Assembly (NCBI GenBank): GCA_030760725.1
Contig: JASWHV010000016.1
Location: 45,333,227 to 45,397,226 of the forward strand
Source of the DNA: Neostapfia colusana
Taxonomy: Eukaryota; Streptophyta; Magnoliopsida; Poales; Poaceae
Length of the DNA stretch: 64,000 nt
Reading direction: 5' to 3'
A model generated the notes under the pieces. It did not search any database. It worked only from the letters and a program-made list of their open reading frames with translations, and had not been told where the DNA came from. Positions 12,401 through 22,824 of the stretch are shown here, in pieces. Position 1 is the stretch's first letter. Each line of letters opens with the position of its first letter. A program made the translations under genes and the position numbers.

Positions 12401-13968
12401 GTCCAACGTTGCTCCTTCGACGTGGTTCAAACTTGCCTTATTGGTTGTATGTTGGGCTGACTTAAACTTGATACGAGTACCGTGCTCGTTTTTCAACTGC
12501 ACGCTTCTTTCGGCACATTGGATTACTCCGTTGTGCTTGCTTAACCAATCCATCCCGAGTATTATGTCAAGCCCTTGGGAATCCAAGACAATGAGGTTGG
12601 CAAGGAAGTCTACCCCCCTTATTTTAAGGCTTACTTTCGAACATACTATATTAGTCCTCATCTCTCCACTGGGGAATTAACCAACATAGTACAATTTAAA
12701 TGTGATATGGGCAGATTATGCTTGGCAACATACTTGGATGATATGAAGGAATGTGATGCTCCAGAATCAAATAAGATGGTGGCTGGTTTGGAGTTGGCAA
12801 GGAACATACCAATTACGGCGTCCTCAGCCTGTTGTGCTTCCTCAGCAGAGACATGGTTCACGTTGCCGCGAGCATAATTCTGCTGTCCACGGTTCCCTTG
12901 ATTGTCCCCTCTGTTCGGTCGCGGGTTCTGCTTGGGCACGTTGCCTTGCTGTCCAGGGCCTCTCGTCGGGCACTGGCTCGTGAAGTGTCCTGTTTCCCCG
13001 CATGCAAAGCATTCCCTGTTGCCTACGGCAGCAGGTACGTTGGGGCGGGGCACAAGAGGCAAAGGCACACGAGGTGCTTGTGCAACGGGTCGTTGCTGTG
13101 GTGGCTGATTAGGGCGGTATGCAGGAGCGGTCGATCCATACTGTGGTGCATATGGGGGCATGTACCGAGGTCGGACGTTGCTCCCTTGTGGCTGGTATTG
13201 CATCTTCCTCTTGCCCTCTCGCTCGATCTCTTGGATCTTGCTTTCAACCACTATAGCCTTGTCAACCAGCATCTGGAAGCTCGCGTAGTCATTGTTGATG
13301 AGCTGAACCTGGATCTCATTGTTCAACCCTCTCATGAACAGGTACTGCTTCCGTTGGTCCGAGTTGACATCTTTGAGATCGTACCGGGACAGTTGCGTGA
13401 ACTTGTTGAGATACTCATTCACGTTTTTCTGTCCTTGGCGGAGACCTTCGAACTCCTGTCTCTTGAGCATCATTACACCAGCAGGGATGTAATGAGAGCG
13501 GAAACTCTCCTTGAACTCAGTCCAAGTGATCGTCTCCGGATCGACATGAGCGTTGCACAGGGCATCCCACCAGTCAGCGGCAGCTCCCATGAGTTGGTGC
13601 GACACAAAGAGAACCTTCTCTCAGTCATTGCACTGAACTATGGCAAGCTTCTTCTCCATGGATTTCAACCAGTCGTCGGCCTCCATGGGGTCGTTAGCTT
13701 GAGCAAAGGTGGGTGGTCGAGTCCTCATGAACTCTCCCAGTCTGTTATGAGCCGGCGGTGGTGGCGGTGGTGCCGGAACGGGGTTGTTGTTGTTGGCCTG
13801 CAACTGACCCAAAGTTTGGATCATGGATTGCATAACTTGATTCTGCATGGCCATCAACCGTTCCAGGTTATTCTCACCAGCTCCGGGGTTAACAGGAATT
13901 TCATCGTGGCCTTCCTCTAGGTTGTCACGGACGTTCCTTCCTTGGCGGCTGGCGTTTCCTCTCACCAT
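9487..13968 (-). pseudogene. G2 gag-pol (chromovirus polyprotein), disrupted
   Basis: Starts at ATG 13968 (MVRGNASRQGRN), immediately after an AG that could be a splice acceptor. Order on the minus strand: gag; a stop at about 13621; gag core; CCHC knuckle (12970-13011); protease DSG (12760-12768); a frameshift near 12660; RT with the FIDD catalytic motif (11825-11836); frameshifts at 11365-11447; RNase H (YASRQLKKHE, TDHKSLKYI); integrase with HHCC and DDE motifs (MDFIVGLP about 10550, SDRGSQF about 10360, QTERTNK about 10260); a stop and frame change near 9950-9988; GPF/Y-like and chromodomain region (HHTEAEATWERE, 9495-9655) with one more stop at about 9655. Gag-pol length and the terminal chromodomain fit the Del/Tekay lineage. 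The domains are all recognisable but the frame is broken at least five times. Confidence 0.93.
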
Positions 13969-14500
13969 CTGTGAGATAGAATGAAATAGAATAGAGGTTA
14001 GAAGGTTAGATGGATCCCCCTTACTATATGCATCAAGGTGGATTTGGACTATATATATATCAGCCCATATGAGGATGTGAACAAGTGCCGAGTCATCTCA
14101 CACCTCTTTCTACTTATGTGTGGATATGGGCAACGCTTGAGACGTCCCACAACTCACACTAAGCACACAATCACAAACAATCATCACAAGGGCTCACACA
14201 ACTCCTATTCAAGGCTTGTTCAATGGGGGTCCTATTTGGATTAGGGTGATGCCACTCTGTGATCCAACTATAGCTTCTCCTAGGCTTGTATGCTATATCA
14301 AGGTAGTTCCAATGCCAATCTATGCATCCTAGGCTTGCACCCTATGGTCAGCGTGGCTTAGCTACCAATCTGTGATCTATCTAGGTTGTGTGATCTACGA
14401 TCAACCCGTGGAAGGTTGATACCAATCTGTGTCTGATACCAATCCATGACTTCTATCTAAGCGTGTAACCTATCGTCAATCTGTGGCTCTGATACCAATC
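13969..14500 (-). other. G2 5' leader with repeated PBS-like motifs
   Basis: Untranslated leader between the 5' LTR and gag. The PBS (minus TGGTATCAGAGCCA, plus 14484-14497) lies 3 bp from the LTR end and is complementary to the initiator tRNA-Met 3' end. GATTGGTATCA recurs at about 14419-14429 and 14435-14445, and weaker versions occur further in. The gag-proximal end reads tctatctcacag|ATG on the minus strand. Confidence 0.8.
14484..14497 (-). promoter_or_regulatory. G2 primer-binding site (tRNA-iMet type)
   Basis: TGGTATCAGAGCCA on the minus strand, three bases after the 5' LTR end. Standard first-strand primer site for chromoviruses. Confidence 0.92.
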
Positions 14501-16635
14501 TGTGATGCCCTCAATTTTGTGAAAAAACCACGGAACCGAGAACTGATGCATATGTGTGCCCAGTATGTTCATAACACATATACACATCATCCACAAACTG
14601 AATTTCAGAATATATATAACCATGAATAACAGAGTTTATTACAAGGTTTCAAGAGTCTTGGACTCAGCTTGGCAGCGGAAGTCTTATTTCTATACAGCGG
14701 AAGTCTTCTAACTAGTGCGGAAGCAATCTAAGCAGCAGCGGCTCCATCTCTACTCCATCCCCACAGGCAAGGTTGAGGACAGATTACACGCCTAATGCTC
14801 CACCTGGTCTTCATAGAAATCTTTTCCTGTTGCTGATGATGAAATAATAATGCAAGTTTAAGTACAATGATGTACTCAGCAAGTGCGGGAAAATATGATA
14901 TGTAGCTCACAACAATGTAGGTATAAAAAGGCTCATTTGCAGAAAGCAAAGTTATTCACCAAAACCACGATAAAACAGCAACTTAACTTTAAGTGAATGT
15001 AATCCCAACATGTATTAAAATACCAACATACCTCCATCACTTTCCATGTCCCAACCAGACATTAATCAACTTCATTCTTGCTCACGAATACCTTCTCGTA
15101 TCCGTTACCATCTCACGAATACCATCTCGTATTCGCTACCATTTCATCTCATAAACAATTCCGTCTCACAACGAGACCAATCTCGTTGCCATGACTCAAC
15201 AGTCATGCAACCAAATCTCATCACCCGGACTCAACGGTCCCAAAAGCCAAACCATAACCAATAACCATAACCATCCCAACTAATCATGGAAGTTGGCCAG
15301 GCGCTCGTGACCGTAAGCTCGGCTATCATGATAGTTTTAGACTCTGCAGAGTTTGCACCTCTTTACCCACAAGTTTGTGATTTCGTCACCCGTCGACGAT
15401 TGCAGAACCTCCATTATACCAGTACACAACCGTCAGTGTATGGCCAAGAGATCACAAGATAGCCTTTACAAAGGGGGTACTAGATGTATGGACTCACTAA
15501 GGTTTCACTGGCAGGCTAGAATCTCCAATTCTCCCACCCACGGGCCCCCTCTTGTGCCATGCAGTTCCCCGGGCAGTCCTCACTCGACTCCCATTCCCCG
15601 CGCCTTCCACGGTCCATAACAATCTAGTAACTTACCTAATTAGTCAGCTAAGCCGCACCCATACTTGGCCTTGTGGTGGCACTGTTATCCTGGCATGTGC
15701 TCGCATGAACCGGTCCTTAGATCTACGGCAAGTAACCACCATCTCAGGCTACCTCATGCACAAACCTAGGCTTGCCTAGATCTCCCTCCGATCCATGTTC
15801 ATTAACAACATCAGTTTCTCATTATCATTAAGAGTGCAGTCAGCTAGACACATCTATCTCGCTTCCCAATCCCATGGACTCAGCGAAGCATAAAAGAAAA
15901 AAACCATACCCAACTAATAATTTTCCCTGACGACATGAGTGGTTTAACCAAAACTAGTAAACTCCTATAAAAAGGTTTCCCATCATGTTTGACTCGGCAC
16001 ACACACCTTTTCACAAAACAAAACAGTTTCCCAAAACATAGGATCAATATGGTCAAGGGGCACTTGCCTTGTTCTGGCGGTTCCGGTTGCTCAAAATCTT
16101 GTTGTTGTAGTCCGTCGTAGGTAGCTCCCTGAGCTTGTCCTTCTATACATGATCACGCACATACAAGATTCACAACAGTCAATATCATGCGCAAACTTTA
16201 ACTAGATGCGATGATGCATATGCATGTTAATCCTATGATGCGGTTTACTTTGTACGTTTTCTTGTATGGCTTGCATGGGTTTTACGATGAACAGAGGTGT
16301 TCGGTTCAAATGTGGACATGGCGATGACCTTGACTCTAGATAAAACCAATCAACACGTGACCTGTCCACGAAAAAACTTCTGTTCAAAAGGAATAAAAGA
16401 ATAGATGCAAAGAAAACGTGACGATGTCATAAGGTGGTATTGGAGACCTACCTTATGTTCTTCTTAGTCCCGGGGTCCTTCTCCTAGCAAAATAGATCGT
16501 CGGGGCTCTCTTCCGGTGATCTCTCGCAACTGAACTTCGGCGAAGGGTTTACTCGGCGAGCTGGGGCTAGGGCTCTAAGTTGTCGGCTCAGGAGGTGGAA
16601 AAGAAGTTTGTGGTTTCGGGCAAAGGTTCTGGGTT

Positions 16636-16645
16636 CTATTTATAA
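16636..16645 (-). promoter_or_regulatory. G2 LTR TATA box
   Basis: Minus-strand TTATAAATAG, conserved at the matching place in G3 (32871, 37901) and in related form in the other family LTRs. It likely sets the R start about 30 bp downstream. Confidence 0.75.
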
Positions 16646-16839
16646 TCGGGAAGAGAAGAGTCCTAATCTGATTGTATTTCGAATAAGAGTCCTATTCAAC
16701 TTGTCGTTGAATCTTAACAACTTATCCTTAGTTGATTTGGTGTGGTAACATTGTGGAATTCATGTCGGTTTCCTCCCGTACCGGTATTCCCACGCGTACA
16801 GAAGCAAAAACCGCTTCAGAATCACGTCCTTACGCGGTG

Positions 16840-17335
16840 ATGAGCTCCGGAAGTTCAACGTGTCCATCGGGGGCCTGGTCTCCCTTCTTCGCAAAGACAA
16901 GCTCCGGTTGTGCCGTGTGTCAAGCGAGTGAGACCTCCCTTTCTTCAGAGGTGAGCTCCACGTGCGCCACGTGTCTAGTGGGTTGGGACCTTCCCTCTCA
17001 ACAGAGGCGAGCTCCGTGAACACCACGTGTCAGTTCCGGACCTCCCCCTCTCTTCGGAGGTGGCTCCGGGGTGCCATGTGTCAATTCCGGACCTCCCCTC
17101 TCTTCTGAGGTGAGCTCCGAGAATGCCACGCGTTGAGTAGCGCCGGACTCATTTTTTCCTCAGAGACGAGCTCCGAGGTCGACACGTGTCTATCAGTGTC
17201 GGACCTCCCAGAGGAGAGCTCCGGCAGTGACACGTGTTCGGTAGTGTCGGACCTCCCGGAGGTAAGCTCCGAAGGTGACACGTTTCTGGCGGGGTTGGAC
17301 CTCTTGGAGGTGAGCTCCGAACGCGCCACGTGGTC
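16840..17335. repeat. G-box/hairpin minisatellite in G2 5' LTR
   Basis: Shorter version of the array in the 3' LTR, with CACGTGTC/CACGTGGC cores near 16970, 17023, 17182, 17231 and 17327, placed upstream of the TATA box. Confidence 0.85.
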
Positions 17336-17496
17336 AGCGGCTGCGGGAATTTTCTTTGGCGCTCTCTGTAGACTGGAATTTGGCTCTTTTTTGGCTATCT
17401 TTTTAATATTTTCTCTATTCCTTATTATTTTAAAATGTTTCTACATATAAAATATGAATATATGCAGAACCCAAAAAATGAGGGTGTCACAGTCTG

Positions 17497-18639
17497 GGCG
17501 ACTTGCTTAGTTTGATCAGTCGTGATGACCCCCTTGGCAAACGAGTGCTAGTGTGAGACTCAAGCTTCCGGGCCTTCGGGAGGCGCCAGCTTTTTGGGGT
17601 CCGAGAGTGGCCCCTTGGGAGAGTTAGAGTTACAGTCCCACAGACCGGAGCCCTGTGGCTTGCATGGACACTAAAAGAAAAGGATTATCCGTGTCGTGTA
17701 ATTGCATTTTCTCTGCTCGATGCGCCATTATGGATTTTGGTCCTATGCTAAGCTACGGGGCCTAGGCAATTCGGTGTAATAGCGTCCGGACCCCGGTTAC
17801 CATCCTTCCCGGGGTGGTGTGCCAACCGTGCCCCTCGCACTGTGGGTGATGTGCCGGCAGAAGGCAGGACACGCATGCTTAGGGCACAGGACCAATCTAA
17901 GCAGGCTACATACCCTGGACCTCTCGCCGACCACACTCCCAAGAGGGTAGGCATCCTTCCGGTGTCATCGTACCCGAGCAGGAAGGTAGCCAGGGAGTCC
18001 AGAGGTAATACAGGTGCCTCAAGCGTTTCCGCCTTGTAGCAGGACTTTGGCCAAAGACGAGACAGAAAACTACAACTATATATACGTCTAGGGGTACGCA
18101 AAAATATACGCAAGCTTGAAAGGAAAGCTGTATTGGTAAGGGAGCGCAAAGGTCCAGAATGACATAGCTGATGTGGGCAGTACTTTGCCAATATCTCAAG
18201 CTTGCTCCTCCGGTCCCCTAGCGCCGTAAGGACCCAGGGCGCCCAGGCAGCATGGCTCAAACTCCTTCTAGACCATTGGCAACGCGAGGACCCTGGGGGA
18301 GTTCGGCCCTTGTCTTCGGCTTATCGTAGCCGTCGCTCCGAGTTTTCTGCTCGTTGCTGGAGCGGTCCGATGCCCTGCCCGCGTAGTTCATCATGATGGC
18401 CCCCTGGTAGGTGTGGTCGCTTGGTGAGGGAGGAGCACCTACCATGTAGAATGGATGAGGCAGGGTGTTAGCATCGAGCCTCCCGGGGGTCCGGGTCATC
18501 ACAGACCTATTGAGACCGTCCGGGCCTGAGCGACGTGGTCGCGGTTGAGACCTTGCTCAGTGGCATGAGCCACCTGATTCCTCGACACTGAGTCGCAGCG
18601 CCGGGATGCCCAGCCATCATGCCTCGAATGTCACGAGGA
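17497..18639. other. TatA 3' region, no recognisable gene
   Basis: Continuation of the TatA interior after the G2 insertion. GC-rich, with a 170-codon minus-strand ORF (17748-18260) that I do not recognise and do not consider real. The integrase catalytic core expected downstream of 18640 on the minus strand is absent. Confidence 0.4.
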
Positions 18640-19045
18640 CAGGATCATTTGCAGCGTCTGTGCCGGTGTGTGGATCTGCTTGGCGTGGAACTGCCATGCA
18701 TTGCATCTCTTGACCAGCTCGATGGTGTCCAGGAGGTCTATCGGCCAGTAAAGGCCATGTCGAAAGGCTTTACCAGCCAACGTGCGGAACGAAGCAGTTG
18801 CCACACTCGCCCTCAAGGATCTCCGCGAATAGCTTGCAGCCCTCCTCCCGGGTAATGCACCGCAATAGAACGCTGTCGGCACCACGCCGGTAGAGATCTT
18901 CGTCTACCAGTGTGTATCTTCTAGCCATACGAACGATCGGTTCAGTGGATACACAATCATCGAGAAGGATATTGTCCTTCAAGTAGGTCCGAACCTTCAT
19001 GATCCATGCATCAGGACCTACTTGAGCTTTTTGAATCTTGGGCAC
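18640..19045 (-). pseudogene. TatA integrase N-terminal (HHCC) remnant
   Basis: The minus strand reads VGPDAWIMKVRTYLKDN, then YTLVDEDLYRRGADSVLLRC, then after a frameshift near 18800 GKAFRHGLYWP, ELVKRCNA and FHAKQIHTPAQ. This is the linker and zinc-binding segment of Tat-type integrase. One zinc-ligand cysteine is replaced by tryptophan (CNAWQFHA). TatB inserted directly upstream at 19045/41550. Confidence 0.88.
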
Positions 19046-19074
19046 TGTCGGTACCCTCAATACCGGGTACCCCC

Positions 19075-20000
19075 GCGCACAGGAGAAAACCGCCTAAGGA
19101 CCTTACCCCTCCGCAGGGGTGAGCTCCGAGGGCGCCATGTATCCAGCAGGGCCAGGGCTCCCCTCTCCTCAGAGGAGAGCTCCGGGCCTGCCACGTGGCC
19201 AGAAGAGCCGGACATCGCCCCCTCCGCGGGGGTGAGCTCGGAAGGCGCCACGTGTCCAGCAGGGTCAGGGCTCCCCTCTCCTCAGAGGAGAGCTCTGGGC
19301 CTCCCACGTGGCCAGAATAGTCGGACCTTGCCCCCTCCGCGGGGGTGAGCTCTGAAGGCGCCACGTGTCCAGCAGGGCCGGGGCTTCCCTCTTCTCAGGG
19401 GAGAGCTCCGGGCCTGCCACGTGGCCAGAAGAGCCGGACCTCGCCCGCTCCGCGGGGGTGAGCTCCAAAGGCGCCCCATGTCCAGCAGGGCCGGGGCTCC
19501 CCTCTCCTAAGAGGAGAGCTCCGGGCCTGCCACGTGGCCAGAAGAGCCGGACCTCGCCCCCTCCTCGGGGGTGAGCTCCGAAGGCGCCATGTTTCCAGCA
19601 GGGCCGGGGCTCCCCTCTCCTCATAGGAGAGCTCCGGGTCTGCCACGTGGCCAGAAGAGCCGGACCTCACCCCCCGCAGGGGTGAGCTCCGAAGGCGCCA
19701 CGTGTCTAGTAGGGCCGAGGCTCCCCTCTCCTCAGAGGAGAGCTCCGGGCCTGCCACGTGGCAAGAAGAGCCGGACGTCACCCCCTCCGCAGGGGTGAGC
19801 TTCGAAGGTGCCACGTGTCCAGCAGGGCCGGGCCTCCCCTCTCCTCAGAGGGGAGCTCCGGGCCTGCCACTTGGCCAGAAGAGCCGGACCTCACCCCCTC
19901 CGCAGGGGTGAGCTCCAAAGGCGCCACGTTTCCAGTGGGGCTGGGCCTCCCCTCTCCTCCGAGGCGAGCCCCGGGCCTGCCACGTGGCCAGCAGTGCCGC
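19075..20000. repeat. 113-bp dimeric G-box/hairpin array in TatB LTR
   Basis: The CACGTGGCC half-unit recurs at 19191, 19304, 19417, 19530, 19643 and 19754, giving a 113-bp period (one step of 111). A CACGTGTCC half-unit lies between each pair. Each half has a hairpin: CTCTCCTCAGAGGAGAG, or CACCCC...GGGGTG. About eleven intact CACGTG cores are present. The array lies upstream of the TATA box at 20394. Confidence 0.92.
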
Positions 20001-20393
20001 GCTGCCCACCCCGGCTCGGTAGGCAGCAGGAGTAAAGGCACGCCATGCCTTGTCCGAGCAACGCATTCAAGACCCGCACCTTCCCAAGACACGGAGGCGT
20101 GGCGCATGCCTGTCAGGAGGCACTATGACCAGTCACACGGTCAAGACAGGCGCGCCATGTCAGAAGCTATTGGCCAATAAATACAGTGACAAGACATGCC
20201 CTGCCATCCCTGCCATCATCAACCACTACGCCTAGCTTGTGGCACAGGCAGGACGGCAAGACGACGACCAAGAAGCCATCGCCGGAAGACAGCTACCAGC
20301 ATTCTCTGCAAGACATGGTAGATGGCAGGAAATCACCCCGGGGCCACCTGTCGGGCCCCGGGGCCCACCTTGTAAGCCGCCCAAGCCTTGAAG

Positions 20394-20400
20394 TATAAAA
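20394..20400 (+). promoter_or_regulatory. TatB LTR TATA box
   Basis: agtataaaagg, repeated in the 3' LTR at 41276 and, in minus orientation, in TatA at 3911. Confidence 0.75.
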
Positions 20401-20667
20401 GGCTCGGGTAGGCAGCATTGCAAGGGGTTGGCCATTCGGGCAACCCAGCCAACTCAGACTCATACGCGAGCAAGCAATACACCGAGCAACACAGCTCCCA
20501 TGGATGTAGGGTTTTACACTCCGGAGGCCCGAACCATGTAAAAATCCTTGTGTCAATCCTCTTACAACCAACGCGACCTTCCGAGAGAACTAGCCCCTCC
20601 AAAAAAGAACCTCCGTGGGCTGCCCCTGAAGCAGGCCCGGGGGAAGTGTCGGCGGAACACTTCGACA

Positions 20668-20688
20668 TTTGGCACGCCAGGTAGGGGG
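20668..20688 (+). promoter_or_regulatory. TatB primer-binding site
   Basis: TTTGGCACGCCAGGTAGGGG directly after the 5' LTR end, the form characteristic of Tat-lineage elements. Confidence 0.8.
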
Positions 20689-20722
20689 CTTTCTCTCGAG
20701 AGACGGGTTTGCGCCAACGAAG

Positions 20723-22005
20723 ATGTCCAAGCTTCCTTCAACGGCTGGCTCTTTGCGCCATCATTCCCGGCAAACAACAGCAACTTCAAGATCTGCTACG
20801 ACACAGAGTGCCACTCAAGCAAGTGCACTAGCTGCCACACGAGCGCTCCTGGGTGATCCGCCCGCTGCGGACGCTCCCCAGGGGGCCACCCAGCAGTGGA
20901 TCTCGACCACCTCGTCGCTGCTGCCTTCAACCCTCCGCTGCGACGGAGATGACGCCCCGGTCAACCAGACGTGTCGCTGTCGCACACACCAACGGTTGAC
21001 AGGCAGACGGCAGACTCCTGTTCTACCAGGCTTTCAATGGCAGACCTGAGAATAGATCTGGAGCGACGTCGCTTGGGAGAAGATGCTCGCGTGACCATCA
21101 AGTGGCAGCGGCAAAGACGTCACCGCCACGAGGCCGACTATAGCATGTCGACTGCCTCAACTCAACCTGGGCCTCAGACGTTCGGCATGCGACCTCTGCC
21201 CTAGACGTACACTACGCAGCATATGCAGCAGCCATATGCCCTGCAGTCAACACCCCCGGTATATGGCGCACCATTGCCCATGCCGGGGTACATCGTGCCA
21301 GCAGCGGACCAGGGGTTCGTGGCACCAGGACCTGCAGCAGCAGGGACGGGGTGTGCGGCCCTGGCGCCACACCTCTGCTTCGCAGTGTGGCCACGCAAGT
21401 TCCGGCCACAACTGCCGGAGAAGTACGACGGAAACGTCAACCCTGCAGAGTTCCTGCAGATCTACTCCACTGCCGTCCTCACGGCAGGAGGTGATGAGGC
21501 CATCATGGCACTCTACTTCCCCGTCGCCTTGACCGGCCCAGCACGGTCATGGCTCATGAACCTGCCCCAGGGTTCCATAACTTCCTGGGGGGAGCTATGG
21601 CGACAGTTCATGATGAACTTCAGAAGCTCCTACACGCGTCCCGGTATGGAGTTGGACCTCCACGCCGTGCGACAGCATCCGGGGGAATCACTGCGCTCCT
21701 TCATCCAGGGGTTCTCCCAAGTACGGAACTCCATCCCTCACATCCAGAACGCATCAGTCGTGGTCATATTTCGACAGGGTGTGAGGGACAAGAAGATGCT
21801 CGAGAAGCTGGCCACCAGGAAGGTGTGAGACGTCTCGGAACTCTTCAGCCTGGCGGACAAGTGCGCCAGAGCAGCAGAAGGGCGTAACTGGCACTCTCGG
21901 CCAGCCTCCGAAGCAGAAGGGCAGCCCGGGGCTCCCGTTGCTGCAGCTGCAACACCCGGCGGAGCTACGGGGCCGCACCCCAACAAGAGACCACGGCAGT
22001 CTCCC
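20723..22005 (+). pseudogene. TatB gag, disrupted
   Basis: Start ATG at 20723 (MSKLPSTAGS), soon after the PBS. A frameshift lies near 20950-20990, an in-frame TAG at 21202, then the gag core (FRPQLPEKYDGNVNPAEFLQ, WLMNLPQGSITSWGELW, SLRSFIQGFSQVRNSIP, FRQGVRDKKMLEKLAT). A TGA at 21826-21828 interrupts it. The same frame continues DVSELFSLADKCARAAEGRNW to about 22005. This matches Tat-type gag in order and length. A stop at the same codon is also found in TatA. Confidence 0.88.
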
Positions 22006-22480
22006 TAGTCATGCAGTCCAGAGCCAAGCACTGGCTGACTTCGTGGCCGAGTGGTCACCATCGCCAAGCAACCCATGGGGTCCTGAAGGTGGAGAACCGG
22101 AGCCCCAGGCACCGTTCTGCACCGAGCCTCACTGGGCGATCTACTTCGACGGCCCCTCTCCTCAGAAGCGAGCCCCAGAGCCATCGGGGGATACCCGCTC
22201 CTCTACATCGGGGGCCAGCCGGATATCCCCGAGCCAGGCCACGAGAATCACCCTTCTTCATGGTATGCAGGGCCAAAGTCGTGCTCCCCCCCCCGAGACC
22301 ACCATGGGGGTCCCCCCGTGTTCGAGCGTACGACGAAGCCATGCAGGACTAGCTCCTGCGTGAGGACATCGACCTTGTCGACGAGGCAAGATGGCAAGAA
22401 ACGCTCCGAATGGCATGGTACCGGCAGGCGCACCGGCGCTACCACCAGAGGTCTGTGCATGGGAGCTCAAGGCAGGCGCT
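22006..22480 (+). pseudogene. TatB pol remnants (RNase H start and integrase C-terminus)
   Basis: Just after gag, SQALADFVAEWSPSP and HWAIYFDGP mark the beginning of Tat-type RNase H (about 22015-22155). About 160 bp later, LLREDIDLVDEARW and RYHQRSVH (22350-22450) match the C-terminal part of Tat pol. Protease, RT, most of RNase H and the integrase core are missing, so at least two internal deletions occurred. Confidence 0.75.
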
Positions 22481-22713
22481 CCGATGCTACCTCCGTAAGT
22501 TCTACCCCTAGAGCAGTGGTAGTACAGGTTTATTCTTTCTGTAACAGATCCCATAGAGCCCAGGAGCAGCGCTCTGAGCAACTAAGCCCCAGGGGATGGT
22601 CCAGGACTACGTCCGGCTTAGCCTGGTCCTGTACCCTAAGCGCGTAGGCCCTGCCCCCTTTCACAATGGGGCAGGTCGTTGCCTCCATGTACGGCCTATC
22701 TTCCTCCTATGGA
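22481..22713 (+). other. TatB post-pol spacer
   Basis: Non-coding. Includes one copy (about 22596-22660) of a motif resembling the 66-bp tandem repeat found at 29476-29676 on the other side of S1. Confidence 0.5.
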
Positions 22714-22824
22714 CTTACTGTGATGCCCGGTCCCGTGATAACGGATCCAAACTAATGCATATGTGTGCCCAGGATGTTCATCACACATACACATATAATC
22801 CACAAACTGAATTCAGAATATATA

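Larger units (their letters stand above)
6397..17491 (-). mobile_element. G2: full-structure Del/Tekay-like Ty3/gypsy element, TSD GTCTG
   Basis: Complete minus-strand layout: 5' LTR 14501-17491, PBS 14484-14497, leader, gag-pol 13968-9487, PPT 9475-9488, 3' LTR 6397-9474. Perfect 5-bp TSD GTCTG at 6392-6396 and 17492-17496. The flanks rejoin within TatA 3' sequence. The two LTRs have diverged with many substitutions and indels, and gag-pol carries several stops and frameshifts, so it is an old, dead copy. Confidence 0.95.
14501..17491 (-). repeat. G2 5' LTR
   Basis: 2,991 bp, plus-strand ends TGTGATGCCC and GGGTGTCACA. Minus-strand TATA at 16636-16645. G-box minisatellite upstream of it (16840-17335). 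A splice donor consensus AAG|GTAGGT follows about 185 bp downstream of the TATA (boundary at 16452/16451). Confidence 0.95.
19046..20667 (+). repeat. TatB 5' LTR
   Basis: 1,622 bp, TGTCGGTACC...CTTCGACA. Begins with a short block, then the G-box/hairpin array (19075-20000), then U3 sequence to TATA at 20394-20400, then R/U5. The 3' LTR matches it apart from fewer array units and the G3 insertion. Confidence 0.93.

Noticed and set aside
12832..13920. 362-codon plus-strand ORF
   Set aside because: Antisense shadow of the G2 gag region.
17748..18260. 170-codon minus-strand ORF as a host gene
   Set aside because: No recognisable domain, lies in TatA 3' sequence, with unlikely composition. Probably chance.
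19057..20107. Overlapping ORFs on both strands across the G-box array
   Set aside because: Same reason: low-stop tandem repeat inside an LTR U3 region.
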